From Pontibacter silvestris (GTDB taxonomy: Bacteria; Bacteroidota; Bacteroidia; Cytophagales; Hymenobacteraceae), in assembly GCF_020907275.1 (NCBI RefSeq), contig NZ_JAJJWI010000008.1, positions 124,001 through 188,000 of the forward strand: 64,000 nt of DNA, read 5' to 3'. The notes below the pieces were generated by a model. That model was not told the DNA's origin. It was given only the letters and a program-made list of their open reading frames with translations, and searched no databases. A program made the position numbers and the translations under genes. The first letter of the stretch is position 1, and every line of letters begins with the position of its first letter. This document shows, one piece after another, positions 54,006 to 63,767 of this stretch.

Positions 54006-54386
54006 ATGGCACATACTATCATCAACTCTTCTAAGGCTCCAGCTCCTATAGGCCCTTATAGCCAGGCTACTATGGCAAACGGGATACTTTATGTTTCCGG
54101 CCAGATTGCACTGGACCAGCAAACAGGAAACCTCGTAAACGAAAACATAGAGAGTGAAACACACCAGGTAATGAAAAACCTGGGCGCCATTTTAGAGGAA
54201 GCAGGCATGAATTTCAGTAACGTGCTTAAGTGTACCATCTTTGTAAAAGACCTTAACAACTTTGGCCGCATTAACGACACGTACGGAAGCTATTTTACCA
54301 GCAACCCTCCTGCCCGTGAGACAGTAGAAGTAAGCCGCCTGCCTAAAGATGTAAACGTGGAAATTTCCTGCATTGCAACTAAATAG
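54006..54386 (+). CDS. ridA: RidA-family enamine/imine deaminase
   Basis: The 126-residue protein carries APAPIGPYSQATMANGILYV at the start, SGQIALDQQTG, the LKCTIFVKDLNNFGRIND segment and PARETVEVSRLPKDVNVEI, the RidA/YjgF/YER057c/UK114 signature. It contains Arg in PPARETVEV as expected for hydrolysis of reactive 2-aminoacrylate. It is a small trimeric cytoplasmic enzyme. A TACTTTTG -7 element is at 53967-53974. Its stop is convergent with the YihY gene. Confidence 0.95.
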   Translation: MAHTIINSSKAPAPIGPYSQATMANGILYVSGQIALDQQTGNLVNENIESETHQVMKNLGAILEEAGMNFSNVLKCTIFVKDLNNFGRINDTYGSYFTSNPPARETVEVSRLPKDVNVEISCIATK

Positions 54387-54463
54387 TGAACAACATTCCA
54401 GATAAAGGAGAAAGGGCTTTATCTCTCATAGGCTTTTCTCCCTTATTTCCCTATCAGGAGCCG

Positions 54464-55477
54464 CTAAATATTCTCACCAAACCAAGCATTCTCATCCGGC
54501 TTTATTTTCTCTCCACTTTCATTATATACCTCGCTTACAAATTTTCCTGGCTCAGCGTTTACCGCCGAATTCCCAACTTCTATCTCCTGCCGTACTACAC
54601 GCACAGCATAGTTTGATGGATAAATATTAAAACCATACTTTCGCGAATAAACGAAGGTAAAGACGGCTCCAAAGAAAATAATTTGTGAGGTAATAAAGAC
54701 CCAGGTAAGTATAACAATAATAGAGCCTGCTGCCCCATAAATAGAGCCGACATCGCTGGTACCTAAGTACAGCCCAATAAGGCCACGGCTGATAGAAAAC
54801 ACTAAGGCCGTTACCACTGCTCCAACCCACACATCGCGCCACCTGATTTTAGCATCCGGCAAAAACTTATAGATGCATGCGAAGAGGAACGACATAAGTG
54901 CCAAGCTTGATATAAAGTTGACAACATGCAGTATATAAATCGTCCAGCCAGAAAAGCGAGTTGTAAGAAAATTACCAACGGCTACTAAAACTGTATTTGC
55001 CAGAAGAGAAACCAGCAGCACAATAGCTACCGCCAGAATCATTCCGAAAGAAAGCACACGGTCCAGTAACAGCTTCAGGAACTCGTTCTTAGGCACAGGC
55101 TTCACAAACCAGATGTCGTTCAGCGAGTTTTGTAGCGAGATGAAAACACCTGTTGCAGCAGCAAACAGAGTGATAGTGCCAAGCAAAGCAGCCAGGTTAA
55201 GGTCAGAGAAAGCATTGATGTTTTCTACCATTTTTTGTACCGAGTAAGCTCCCTCTGAGCCTACCAGTTCTTTAATACGATAGTAAATCTCTCCTGACAC
55301 AGCCTGCTCCCCAAAGAAATAACCGACAGCACTAATAATAATAATTAGCATTGGGGGCAGTGCAAAGATGGTGTAATAAGCCAGCGCAGCTCCCTTCTGA
55401 AAAGAATTATTATCTATAAACTCCAGCCAGGTTTCTTTTAAAAGACACCATACTCTCTTTAGCCGCTTCAGCAACAT
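54464..55477 (-). CDS. YihY/BrkB-family inner-membrane protein
   Basis: The 337-residue protein has six predicted membrane helices in the BrkB region (about 25-285). Typical segments are GAALAYYTIFALPPMLIIII, LQNSLNDIWFVKP and GAAGSIIVILTWVFITSQII. A polar C-terminal tail follows. The family was once thought to be RNase BN; it is now regarded as a membrane protein of unknown function. The gene stands alone, divergent from gltX. Confidence 0.9.
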   Translation of the reverse strand: MLLKRLKRVWCLLKETWLEFIDNNSFQKGAALAYYTIFALPPMLIIIISAVGYFFGEQAVSGEIYYRIKELVGSEGAYSVQKMVENINAFSDLNLAALLGTITLFAAATGVFISLQNSLNDIWFVKPVPKNEFLKLLLDRVLSFGMILAVAIVLLVSLLANTVLVAVGNFLTTRFSGWTIYILHVVNFISSLALMSFLFACIYKFLPDAKIRWRDVWVGAVVTALVFSISRGLIGLYLGTSDVGSIYGAAGSIIVILTWVFITSQIIFFGAVFTFVYSRKYGFNIYPSNYAVRVVRQEIEVGNSAVNAEPGKFVSEVYNESGEKIKPDENAWFGENI

Positions 55478-55622
55478 TGTTATATAGCTTTACTGTTTAA
55501 TAAGCAAATACGCAAATACCTGATTATGTTTGTGCTCCCTCTGTTTTAAATACGTACAGCATAACAATTATACCTTACCGGCAATACCTAAAACAAGCGT
55601 TACGAAACGAAACATTATTTTG

Positions 55623-55630
55623 TACCTTTG
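55623..55630 (+). promoter_or_regulatory. -7 promoter element of gltX
   Basis: TACCTTTG lies 40 bp before the ATG. No clear -33 TTTG stands at the normal spacing. Confidence 0.55.
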
Positions 55631-55669
55631 CAGCAGTTTTAGACAAGACTTGTATTGATATAACCATAA

Positions 55670-57211
55670 ATGGAAAGAGAAGTTAGAGTACGCTTTGCCC
55701 CAAGCCCGACAGGGCCTCTCCATATAGGTGGTGTTCGCACGGCCTTATATAATTATCTATTTGCCAAAAAGATGGGCGGAAAAATGATTCTGCGCATAGA
55801 GGATACAGACCAGACACGCTTTGTGCCTGGTGCTGAAGACTATATTAATGAGTCTTTGGAGTGGTGCGGTATTAAGCTGGATGAGAGCCCATGGGCTGGT
55901 GGAGACTTTGCTCCATATCGCCAGTCGGAACGCAAACCAATGTACATGCAATATGCGCTGCAACTGGTAGAGGCCGGCCATGCATACTATGCTTTCGATA
56001 CAGCAGAAGAGCTGGATGCCATGCGTGAGCGACTGAAAGCCGCAAAAGTGGCAACACCTCAGTATAATGCCATCACACGTATGACGATGAAGAACTCTCT
56101 TACACTGCCAGAAGACGAAGTAAAGCGTCGTCTGGAATCTGGAGAGCAATATGTAATACGCCTGAAAGTGCCACGCAAAGAGGAAGTTCGCCTTAAAGAC
56201 CTTATCCGCGGTTGGGTAATGGTACACTCTTCTGCCATTGATGATAAAGTACTGATGAAGTCTGACGGTATGCCAACATACCACTTGGCAAACATAGTAG
56301 ATGACCACCTGATGAATATTACGCACGTAATACGTGGGGAGGAATGGTTGCCTTCTGCTCCGCTGCACGTGTTGCTGTACCGTTATTTAGGATGGGAAGA
56401 CACAATGCCTGAATTTGCGCACCTGCCATTACTACTGAAGCCTGATGGAAACGGTAAGTTAAGCAAGCGCGATGGCGATAAGCTGGGCTTCCCTGTGTTC
56501 CCGTTACGCTGGACTGATCCTGTTTCTGGAGAAATATCCAGCGGCTACCGTGAGAGTGGCTACATTCCGGAGGCTTTTGTAAACTTCCTGGCTTTTCTGG
56601 GCTGGAACCCTGGTACACAGCAGGAAATTTTCTCTATGGAAGAATTGGCTAATGAGTTTTCTATTGAGCGTATCGGTAAGTCAGGTACTCGCTTCGATAT
56701 TCAGAAAGCTCGCTGGTTTAACGAGCAATATTTAAGAGCTAAACCAGATGCCGAACTTGCCTATTATCTGCTGGAGGCGCTGAAAGAACATAACATTTCC
56801 TGTTCTCATGAAAAAGCAGAACAAATTGCAGGGCTAATGAAAGAACGCGTTAGTTTCCCACAGGATTTCTGGCGCGAGGCGTCTTACTTTTTTGTAGCTC
56901 CTACAACATACAACGAAAAAGTAGCTTCTAAAAAGTGGAACAGCCAATCTGTAGCCGTTTTCGAAGATTTTAAAAATGAGCTGTCATCGCTGGAGAACTT
57001 CAATGCTGATACTGTAAAAGAGCTATTGATAAGTATTCTGGAACGCTACGGCATGAAGATCGGTCAGGTGATGCAGGCCTTGCGTTTAGCTGTAACAGGC
57101 GCAGAAGCTGGCCCTGACCTGATGCAGATAATAGAAGTAATTGGCCGCGAAGAAACCATCACACGTATTGAAACGGCTATATCTAAACTTAGCCAATACG
57201 CTGCTGCATAA
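55670..57211 (+). CDS. gltX: Glutamyl-tRNA synthetase
   Basis: The 513-residue protein has the class I HIGH region FAPSPTGPLHIGGVRTALY (about 9-27), RIEDTDQTRFV, and the KMSKS counterpart KLSKRDGDKLGFP near residue 265. The C-terminal anticodon domain has KIGQVMQALRLAVTGAEAGP. It charges tRNA-Glu. The gene supplies the substrate for hemA, whose end lies at the start of the window. A 23-bp-stem terminator follows. Confidence 0.97.
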   Translation: MEREVRVRFAPSPTGPLHIGGVRTALYNYLFAKKMGGKMILRIEDTDQTRFVPGAEDYINESLEWCGIKLDESPWAGGDFAPYRQSERKPMYMQYALQLVEAGHAYYAFDTAEELDAMRERLKAAKVATPQYNAITRMTMKNSLTLPEDEVKRRLESGEQYVIRLKVPRKEEVRLKDLIRGWVMVHSSAIDDKVLMKSDGMPTYHLANIVDDHLMNITHVIRGEEWLPSAPLHVLLYRYLGWEDTMPEFAHLPLLLKPDGNGKLSKRDGDKLGFPVFPLRWTDPVSGEISSGYRESGYIPEAFVNFLAFLGWNPGTQQEIFSMEELANEFSIERIGKSGTRFDIQKARWFNEQYLRAKPDAELAYYLLEALKEHNISCSHEKAEQIAGLMKERVSFPQDFWREASYFFVAPTTYNEKVASKKWNSQSVAVFEDFKNELSSLENFNADTVKELLISILERYGMKIGQVMQALRLAVTGAEAGPDLMQIIEVIGREETITRIETAISKLSQYAAA

Positions 57212-57225
57212 ACACACGATAACTT

Positions 57226-57274
57226 TTATAAACAGAAAAAGCGAACCCTAAGGGTTCGCTTTTTCTGTTTATAA
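57226..57274 (+). terminator. Terminator after gltX with 23-bp perfect stem
   Basis: Arms 57226-57248 and 57252-57274 are exact complements around a TAA loop, containing an A5/T5 and an AAGCGAACCC core. Confidence 0.9.
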
Positions 57275-57430
57275 GGGCAGCTGCATAAGAAAGGCTTTAA
57301 GCAGAGGCTAAAGAAGGCATTTCTCCTCTCTTAGCTTAGGCAAGAGGATTTGATTCTTTTACTTTCTCATGCTTTGCAACAAATTATCTCTTCTATGCTT
57401 ATACAACAAAGTACTAACTAGAGAAATATC

Positions 57431-57790
57431 ATGGCCAGAAATAAGAAAGAAAATAAGAGCAAGAAAAAGTCTAAGGTGCATAAAGACCTGGAAGGTTTCG
57501 AAATAAAAGTAAACGAACATGGAGAAATCATCTCCAACTACAGCATCGACAAAATTAATGAGTTTCTTAACCAGAACGTTGACGACAAGAAACTACTGAA
57601 ACGAGATGCTGCTGAACGTGCAAAGCGTGAAGAAGAAGAGCAGTATCACATAGAAGAAGGAGAAGAAGTGGAAGAGACAGACGAAGACTTTGTGCGCAAC
57701 ACCAACCTACAAAGTGACACAGAAGATGAATTACCCACCCGCCGCCGGAAAGACGATATTGATGATGACGAGGAAGATAATGCAGATTAA
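57431..57790 (+). CDS. Small highly charged hypothetical protein
   Basis: The 119-residue protein is basic at the N-terminus (MARNKKENKSKKKSKVHKD), has a middle stretch FEIKVNEHGEIISNYSIDKI and an acidic, Glu/Asp-rich tail with a DDIDDDEEDNAD end. No domain, signal or membrane segment is present. The short conserved-looking central block suggests a real protein, perhaps nucleic-acid- or ribosome-associated; this is a guess. It lies between gltX and the TIGR00266 gene on the same strand. Confidence 0.7.
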   Translation: MARNKKENKSKKKSKVHKDLEGFEIKVNEHGEIISNYSIDKINEFLNQNVDDKKLLKRDAAERAKREEEEQYHIEEGEEVEETDEDFVRNTNLQSDTEDELPTRRRKDDIDDDEEDNAD

Positions 57791-57917
57791 CATGAGGTTA
57801 GCCTGCATTATAAAGTAATATAAACCCAGTGTTTAAAGTTCTTTACCATTGAGTTTTGCACTATAGATTATCAGATGATAAAATTTTATATTGCATCTAT
57901 AATCACTAACCAAAACT

Positions 57918-58685
57918 ATGAGGAACTCACACGAAGTCGATTACAAGATTTTTGGAAATGACATTCAGGTACTTGAAATTGAGCTTGACCCTAACGAAAC
58001 AGTAATAGCCGAAGCTGGTGCCATGGTGTACATGGAAGAGGGCATCGACTTTCAGACAAAAATGGGAGACGGTTCTAACCCTAGCCAGGGCTTTTTGGGC
58101 AAGTTAGTATCGGCAGGTTCCCGCATGATTACTGGTGAATCGCTGTTTATGACGCACTTCACACACCGTGGGCATGGCAAAAGCCGCGTTGCTTTTTCAG
58201 CTCCTTATCCTGGCACTATTCTACCAATTGACTTAAGCCAGATGCGTAACCACAGCCTGATTACTCAAAAAGACGCTTTCCTGGCTGCTGCCTTGGGTAC
58301 AAAGCTCAGCATTCATTTTAACCAACGCTTAGGCAGTGGCATTTTTGGTGGCGAGGGTTTTATTCTGCAGCGTATGCAAGGCGACGGAATGGCTTTTGTA
58401 CATGCGGGCGGTACTATAGTTGAAAAGCAGCTAAACAACGAAACACTACGCGTTGACACAGGTTGTGTGGTAGCCTTTGAAGAAGGAATTGATTTCAGTA
58501 TTCAGCGGGCCGGCGGGCTAAAGTCTATGATATTCGGAGGTGAGGGCATTTTCTTAGCAACTTTGCGCGGCACAGGACGTGTATGGCTACAGTCTATGCC
58601 TGTGAAGAAACTTATTGAAGCCCTTATGCCTCGCGGCGAAAACGCGAACAAAGAAGGGGGCTTCTTCAGTAGCTTTATGGAATAA
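57918..58685 (+). CDS. TIGR00266 (AIM24-like) family protein
   Basis: The 255-residue protein carries the family marks [71 protein letters not shown] and a C-terminal [11 protein letters not shown]. The fold is a double beta-barrel related to yeast AIM24; the function is unknown, possibly membrane-related. The gene is followed by a 22-bp GC-rich stem terminator. Confidence 0.9.
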   Translation: MRNSHEVDYKIFGNDIQVLEIELDPNETVIAEAGAMVYMEEGIDFQTKMGDGSNPSQGFLGKLVSAGSRMITGESLFMTHFTHRGHGKSRVAFSAPYPGTILPIDLSQMRNHSLITQKDAFLAAALGTKLSIHFNQRLGSGIFGGEGFILQRMQGDGMAFVHAGGTIVEKQLNNETLRVDTGCVVAFEEGIDFSIQRAGGLKSMIFGGEGIFLATLRGTGRVWLQSMPVKKLIEALMPRGENANKEGGFFSSFME

Positions 58686-58699
58686 CTCCGTTAGCCTTA

Positions 58700-58750
58700 A
58701 ATAAAGAACCGGGGCCGCCAATCTTAAGTTGGCGGCCCCGGTTCTTTATT
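58700..58750. terminator. Bidirectional terminator between TIGR00266 and acetylesterase genes
   Basis: Arms 58700-58721 and 58729-58750 are exact complements around a TCTTAAG loop. The stop of the acetylesterase gene (58724) lies within the loop. Confidence 0.9.
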
Positions 58751-60716
58751 ATTCTCTAGGCTTGTATGCAAAAACCAGTCTGTTTTGAAAGGCGCTGCTG
58801 GTAACCCTTCTTTATTGTAAAGGTTAGCCCCTTCTGGATTATCGGCCCAAGCATATCTTACCGCAACAGGATTAGGAACTTTATCGCTCCATACTATTAC
58901 CTTATTATTCTCAATTCTGGCATTGGCCCATACAAATTTTTTGTCAGGTCCCGCAATGGCAAAGTGCTTCAAGATATCCCCTCCTTTAGCTTCAAGGCCG
59001 CTACCTGTGTTTCTAAAAGACAAAATGATCTTGTTCCCATTCCTTTTCATAGACTGGTACTGCGGACCTGCATAAACAATCGATTCGCCATAAGCTACTT
59101 TTTGAGCTGCTAGTGCCAATCTTTTGCCTACTTCTTTTTTATTAAGCGGATGGATATCATTCCACTCACCCAGGTCAATAGCCACAGCCATACCCGTATT
59201 AGGTAAGGCTAGGGCTTTTTGTTGCGCTTCCCTTAGCTGAGCCCAATTACTTTCCGATGGCTGCTCATTCGGTTCCATAAAGTTTGCCAGTTGCACAAAT
59301 AAGAACGGGAAGCTTCCCTGTTCCCATTTGTTTCGCCAGTTTTGTATCAAGGCCGGGAACAGCTTCTGGTACTCTGATGCTCTGTCAGTGTTAGACTCTC
59401 CCTGGTACCATATCACTCCTTTGATCCTGTAGTTGGTAAGCGGAGCAATCATGGCATTGTACAGACCTTCAGGTTTCCATCTGACAAAAGTCTGCCCTCC
59501 CAATGGTTCCATACTTGCTCCTAACCGATACTGCCACTGACCTTTTAAATCAATAACCAAGTTGCCTATCTCCAGCTTGTAAGGCTTATCCAGTATAAAG
59601 CCGCCTCTGCCTCTTTCGTTAATAACTCTGATGGCTATTGTGTTGTCTCCTGCCCGTAACACACCTTCAGGAATGTTGTACCAGCGTGGCGGGTATTGAT
59701 AACCGGTAGAACCAATAAACTGCCCATTCACAAAAACAGAATCAGCATCTACAATTCTACCCATATTAAGCTTTGCAGGCTGCCCAGCCATACTTGTCGG
59801 GACCTCTACTTTCTTCCTAAACCACACTACCCCATTTACAGCACCTAATTCTGTGTCAGCCCAATATCCGGGTATTTCCATTTTTGCCCAGTCTGATGTA
59901 TTCAAAGCCGGGTCGTACCACTTAGCTTGAGAGGCCGCGTAGCCTTTATCTTTTTGATTCAGTTCTTTATACCAGGCCCTTATACGTCCGTTATCCTGCT
60001 GCTCTATTTGCCTGATCAGGCAGGTTAGCGTCTTTAAATTTTTGTGCCTCCTGATAATGCTCAGGAAACGCTTTAAGAGCATCTTCACTCATCCATGCTT
60101 CGGCAGGAGATCCACCAAGGCTAGTATCAATCAACCCTATCGGAACCTGGTATTTATTGTACAACTCATTGCCAAAAAAATAAGCTACTGCCGAAAAGTT
60201 AAGCACGTTGTCTGGATTTGTCTTTTGCCATTGCCCATTACTAACATCCTCCCGCTGCTTATTAAAATCGTACTCCTGAGGAACATCAAAATAACGGATC
60301 AAGTCATTTTCAGAGTTGGCAATTTCCTGCTCATACAAAGGTTTAACACGGCGCATAGGCAGTTCCATGTTAGACTGACCCGAACAAAGCCACACATCCC
60401 CAATCAGAATATCCTGAAGCGTTACGGTATTACTGGCCTTCATAGTCATGGTATAAGGGCCGCCAGCTTTCATGCCTTTTAGGCGGATAGCCCAAACACC
60501 TGCACTATCTGCAACGGATTTGTAATTCTTGTTTAGAAAATTAACTGTCACTTTTTCACCAACAGCAGCCCAGCTCCATATTTTAACATCTGCCTCTCTT
60601 TGTAGTACCATGCCATCCGAGACAAGCTTAGGCAGCCTTACCTGCCCCACAACTGTAGCAGGAATAAGCAGAGATAGTATGAAGGTCAGATTGATTAACT
60701 TAGACTTTATATGCAT
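58724..60716 (-). pseudogene. Sialate O-acetylesterase-type SGNH esterase, frameshifted
   Basis: Two frames make one secreted esterase of about 660 residues. The N-terminal frame (60716-59991) has a signal peptide (LINLTFILSLLIPATVVGQ), VWLCSGQSNMELP with the catalytic Ser and SLGGSPAEAWM. The C-terminal frame has a galactose-binding-like insertion, VIWYQGESNTDRASEY and EWNDIHPLNKKEVG with the catalytic His. Removing one base near 60006-60012 joins DQAN to EQQDNGRIRAWY. Such enzymes remove acetyl groups from sialic acids or xylan; next to GH115 xylan is likelier. As written the chain ends early, so activity is doubtful. Confidence 0.8.
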
Positions 60717-60755
60717 GTATCGTAAACCCTTTAAAACAACTTATATTTATTTCTG

Positions 60756-63719
60756 TTAACGTACCTGCGCCTCTTTTTTTTCAGGCTGATAATAGCTTTC
60801 TGGTGGGCCTAAATAACTCGGCTTAAGATTGCCGGTGTCTACCACTATTTTCTGCAACACCACTCCCGGGTCAATCATCCAGAATTTTAGTACATGCTCC
60901 CCCGGCTGTTTAACACTATGCTTCGATTCTTTTATATTGATGTTGTTTGCAACCCATTCCTCCCACGCTTTTTGTGAGTTATTTTCATGCATGTTAATGA
61001 CTTGAGGCTCCTCATCATCAATAGAAACAGCATAGCGTAAGCCTTGTGTGTCGTGGAAGTTAAGAGTAGGCGACAGGAATGCGCTTACATTTATGTCGCC
61101 GCCATTTAACAGGTTAATACGGTACTCCAGGTGCGGACTATCGCCACCCGGTGTCTGGCTCGGAGCCGTAACCGGAAAAGGAGTCATGGCAGACGCCGTA
61201 CGGCCTAAATCAGGAATAAGCTTCCAGGTAGCTCCTCCTCCGTCAACTGCACGTGTATAATGCTCCGCTTCGATTGCTATATAGCCATTACTCTCTACAA
61301 AACCCGTTAATTGGTCGGGCTTGAAATTAACAGGATTATTTACTACAGCCTGCACTACTACCTTCTTGCCTTTAGGCCCAGTTATAGTTACCGGAACGCG
61401 CTGAGTACCTTTAGGTATCTGCTGCCAGTCTGCACTTACAAACAAGCGCTGCTCTTTATCTACACGGCCCTGCTTCTGATCAATTTTCAGCCAAGGCGCC
61501 CCAGATTGCACGGTATACTCAAAAGGAGCCTGACCACGGTTAAACAGTTCTATGTAATAAGCCTGTTGCCCGTACGGAGTAAGTTCAGGCAAAACTGCCT
61601 CAACTTTTGCTTCAGGCCACCAATTTGCAGAACCCTCTACTGCCACTCCCATATCTGAAGTAGATTTTATATTAATTTTCTCTACTTCTGGCATTACATC
61701 TTTCTCTGGTTGCTGCCAATAAGTGTAACTAATGTGCGTCTGGTCCATCATGTGGCTCCACTTGCCACCTGCCATTGTATCGTTATAGTAGCCAGAAAGC
61801 TCTTTATCCCTATTAAACAGCAGTTGTACTTTTTCAGCCATGTCGTTGGTGGCTGCACGACCTTGTTTAGCATATAGGTGATTCTTAGCTACGGTTACGT
61901 GCAGCTCGTTTAGGTTAGCACAAGCCAATATAGGATAAAGTACCAGTTGGTAATAAGCATCTTTGGCTTCAGCAGGAATATCTTTGTAAAGCTGCTCTGC
62001 CTGCTTGGCCAATTCGTTATAAGCCGTAACTATCCTTTCAGCCTCCCTGTAATTTGTAAGGCTATATGTTTCCGGCGATAGCAGCTCTGGCTTACGACGT
62101 GAGTTATACTTAGCATACTTAGCAAGCATATCTGCAACGGCTGAAGCATGTTCTTCACCAAACTGGTGGGCAGCCCATAGCTCGGTATACTCGTCCAGAC
62201 GCTCTGCCGGCCATTTTTCCGGGTTCCAGGCATAATCTAGGAAGAACTCTGTCGGGAACTCCATTGGCTTGATGTCGCCTACATTCACTATCCAGACACG
62301 ATCTGCACCATACTCATAAGCCAAGTGCATCTGCTCCCATATTCTTGGAATTGGGTTTGTATTGAGCCATTTATAGTTTCTTGGTCCGCCTACATAGTCG
62401 TAGTGATAGTAAATGCCGTAACCGCCAGCATGCTGCTTCTCTCCTGCTTTAGGCAGCTTTCTGATATTTCCCCAGTTATCATCGCAAAGAAGCAGCGTAA
62501 CATCGTCGGGCACTCGCATACCTTTGTCATAATACTCCTGCACTTCTTTGTAAAGCGCCCACATTTGTGGTGTTTCAGCAGGAGCCTTACCTGTTACATC
62601 GGCTATAATTTTCCGTTGATCTTCTACGATTCTTTCAAGTAAGGCTATGTTACTTTCCTCACTCATGGGCTCATCGCCGTCGCCGCGCATGCCTATGGTT
62701 ACGATGCTTTCATTAGAGCCCATTCGCTTAATGCCTTCTTTCCAAAACTCCTGCAAGTTATCTTTGTTGGTATCATAGTTCCAGGCACCTTCTCCAAACT
62801 TGCTCCACTCGGCGTGGGCACGCATCAGTGGCTCATGGTGAGAGGTACCGATCACCACTCCATATTCATCTGCCAGCTTCGGGTTTACAGGATCATCCAC
62901 ATAAAAAGCTCTGCCCCACATAGCTGGCCATAAGTAGTTGCCTTTCATGCGCAGAATCAGCTCGAATACATTTGCATAAAACTTATGGTTAAACCCGCCG
63001 AACTTTTCTTCAGCCCAGCCTGCCAGTGCAGGAGCTTCATCATTGATAAATATGCCTCTGTACTTTATGGCTGGCTCACCCTGTGTATGGCGACCTGGCA
63101 TTACGTAAAGGTTCTGCTGCTGCCTTACTGGCACATCGGCCCAATAGTACCACGGAGAAACCCCTATTTGTGCCGATACATCATAAATACCGAAAATAGT
63201 ACCGCGTTTATCACTACCTACTATTACAAGCGCCTGGTCTACACCAGGCATTGGCTTTTTCACCACCTGCACCAGGTATGTTTCCCATTTACCTGCCACC
63301 CCAGATACATCCAGCTTTTTACTTTTTACCAGTTTATCAATAACCGGGCTTTTGCCCAATGTTCCCACCAGCACCATCTCCTTTAGCTTAGGAGCTTTCT
63401 TATCTATATATAGCTTTGGCTCGGCCTTTGTTACCCGGTTTACATCTGCCTTTAAATCTTTAAGGGCTCGAATTACACCCGGATAGTCATCTGAACTGAT
63501 AAACATATGAGCAGACTTGCCAGCTGCAGACAGTGCAAAGTAATCTTTCCCTTTAGTGGAGGTGATATAGGACGTACTGTCTATTGCTAAGGCAGGTTGT
63601 ACGCCAGCCATAGCCAAGAGTACTAATAAGCAAAAAAGCTTTGCCCACCGATTTAACGATGAAAGACAAAGCAATTGATTAACCTTAAAAAAGGCAGGGT
63701 TAGTAGTAATTTGTTTCAT
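60756..63719 (-). CDS. GH115-family glycoside hydrolase, probable xylan alpha-1,2-glucuronidase
   Basis: The 987-residue protein has a signal peptide (WAKLFCLLVLLAMAGVQPALA, cleavage near residue 46), an N-terminal beta domain and the GH115 catalytic barrel (about 200-560). The barrel carries KYRGIFINDEAPALAGWAEE, MKGNYLWPAMWGRAFYVDDP, IGTSHHEPLMRAH, TIGMRGDGDEPMSEES and LLLCDDNWGNIRKLP. A helical domain and C-terminal beta domains (HTRG-like GEPEF and a carbohydrate-binding-like end from about 830) complete it. It should remove (4-O-methyl)glucuronic acid from xylan chains in the periplasm or outside. The hexuronate-type carrier and esterase are its neighbours. Confidence 0.93.
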   Translation of the reverse strand: MKQITTNPAFFKVNQLLCLSSLNRWAKLFCLLVLLAMAGVQPALAIDSTSYITSTKGKDYFALSAAGKSAHMFISSDDYPGVIRALKDLKADVNRVTKAEPKLYIDKKAPKLKEMVLVGTLGKSPVIDKLVKSKKLDVSGVAGKWETYLVQVVKKPMPGVDQALVIVGSDKRGTIFGIYDVSAQIGVSPWYYWADVPVRQQQNLYVMPGRHTQGEPAIKYRGIFINDEAPALAGWAEEKFGGFNHKFYANVFELILRMKGNYLWPAMWGRAFYVDDPVNPKLADEYGVVIGTSHHEPLMRAHAEWSKFGEGAWNYDTNKDNLQEFWKEGIKRMGSNESIVTIGMRGDGDEPMSEESNIALLERIVEDQRKIIADVTGKAPAETPQMWALYKEVQEYYDKGMRVPDDVTLLLCDDNWGNIRKLPKAGEKQHAGGYGIYYHYDYVGGPRNYKWLNTNPIPRIWEQMHLAYEYGADRVWIVNVGDIKPMEFPTEFFLDYAWNPEKWPAERLDEYTELWAAHQFGEEHASAVADMLAKYAKYNSRRKPELLSPETYSLTNYREAERIVTAYNELAKQAEQLYKDIPAEAKDAYYQLVLYPILACANLNELHVTVAKNHLYAKQGRAATNDMAEKVQLLFNRDKELSGYYNDTMAGGKWSHMMDQTHISYTYWQQPEKDVMPEVEKINIKSTSDMGVAVEGSANWWPEAKVEAVLPELTPYGQQAYYIELFNRGQAPFEYTVQSGAPWLKIDQKQGRVDKEQRLFVSADWQQIPKGTQRVPVTITGPKGKKVVVQAVVNNPVNFKPDQLTGFVESNGYIAIEAEHYTRAVDGGGATWKLIPDLGRTASAMTPFPVTAPSQTPGGDSPHLEYRINLLNGGDINVSAFLSPTLNFHDTQGLRYAVSIDDEEPQVINMHENNSQKAWEEWVANNINIKESKHSVKQPGEHVLKFWMIDPGVVLQKIVVDTGNLKPSYLGPPESYYQPEKKEAQVR

Positions 63720-63767
63720 TATACTGTTATTTATCAGGACATGCCCCTGTACATTTTATTTAAGCAA

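Noticed and set aside
55757-56368. 203-codon minus-strand ORF inside gltX
   Set aside because: Shadow of gltX with skewed Cys/His/Trp composition.
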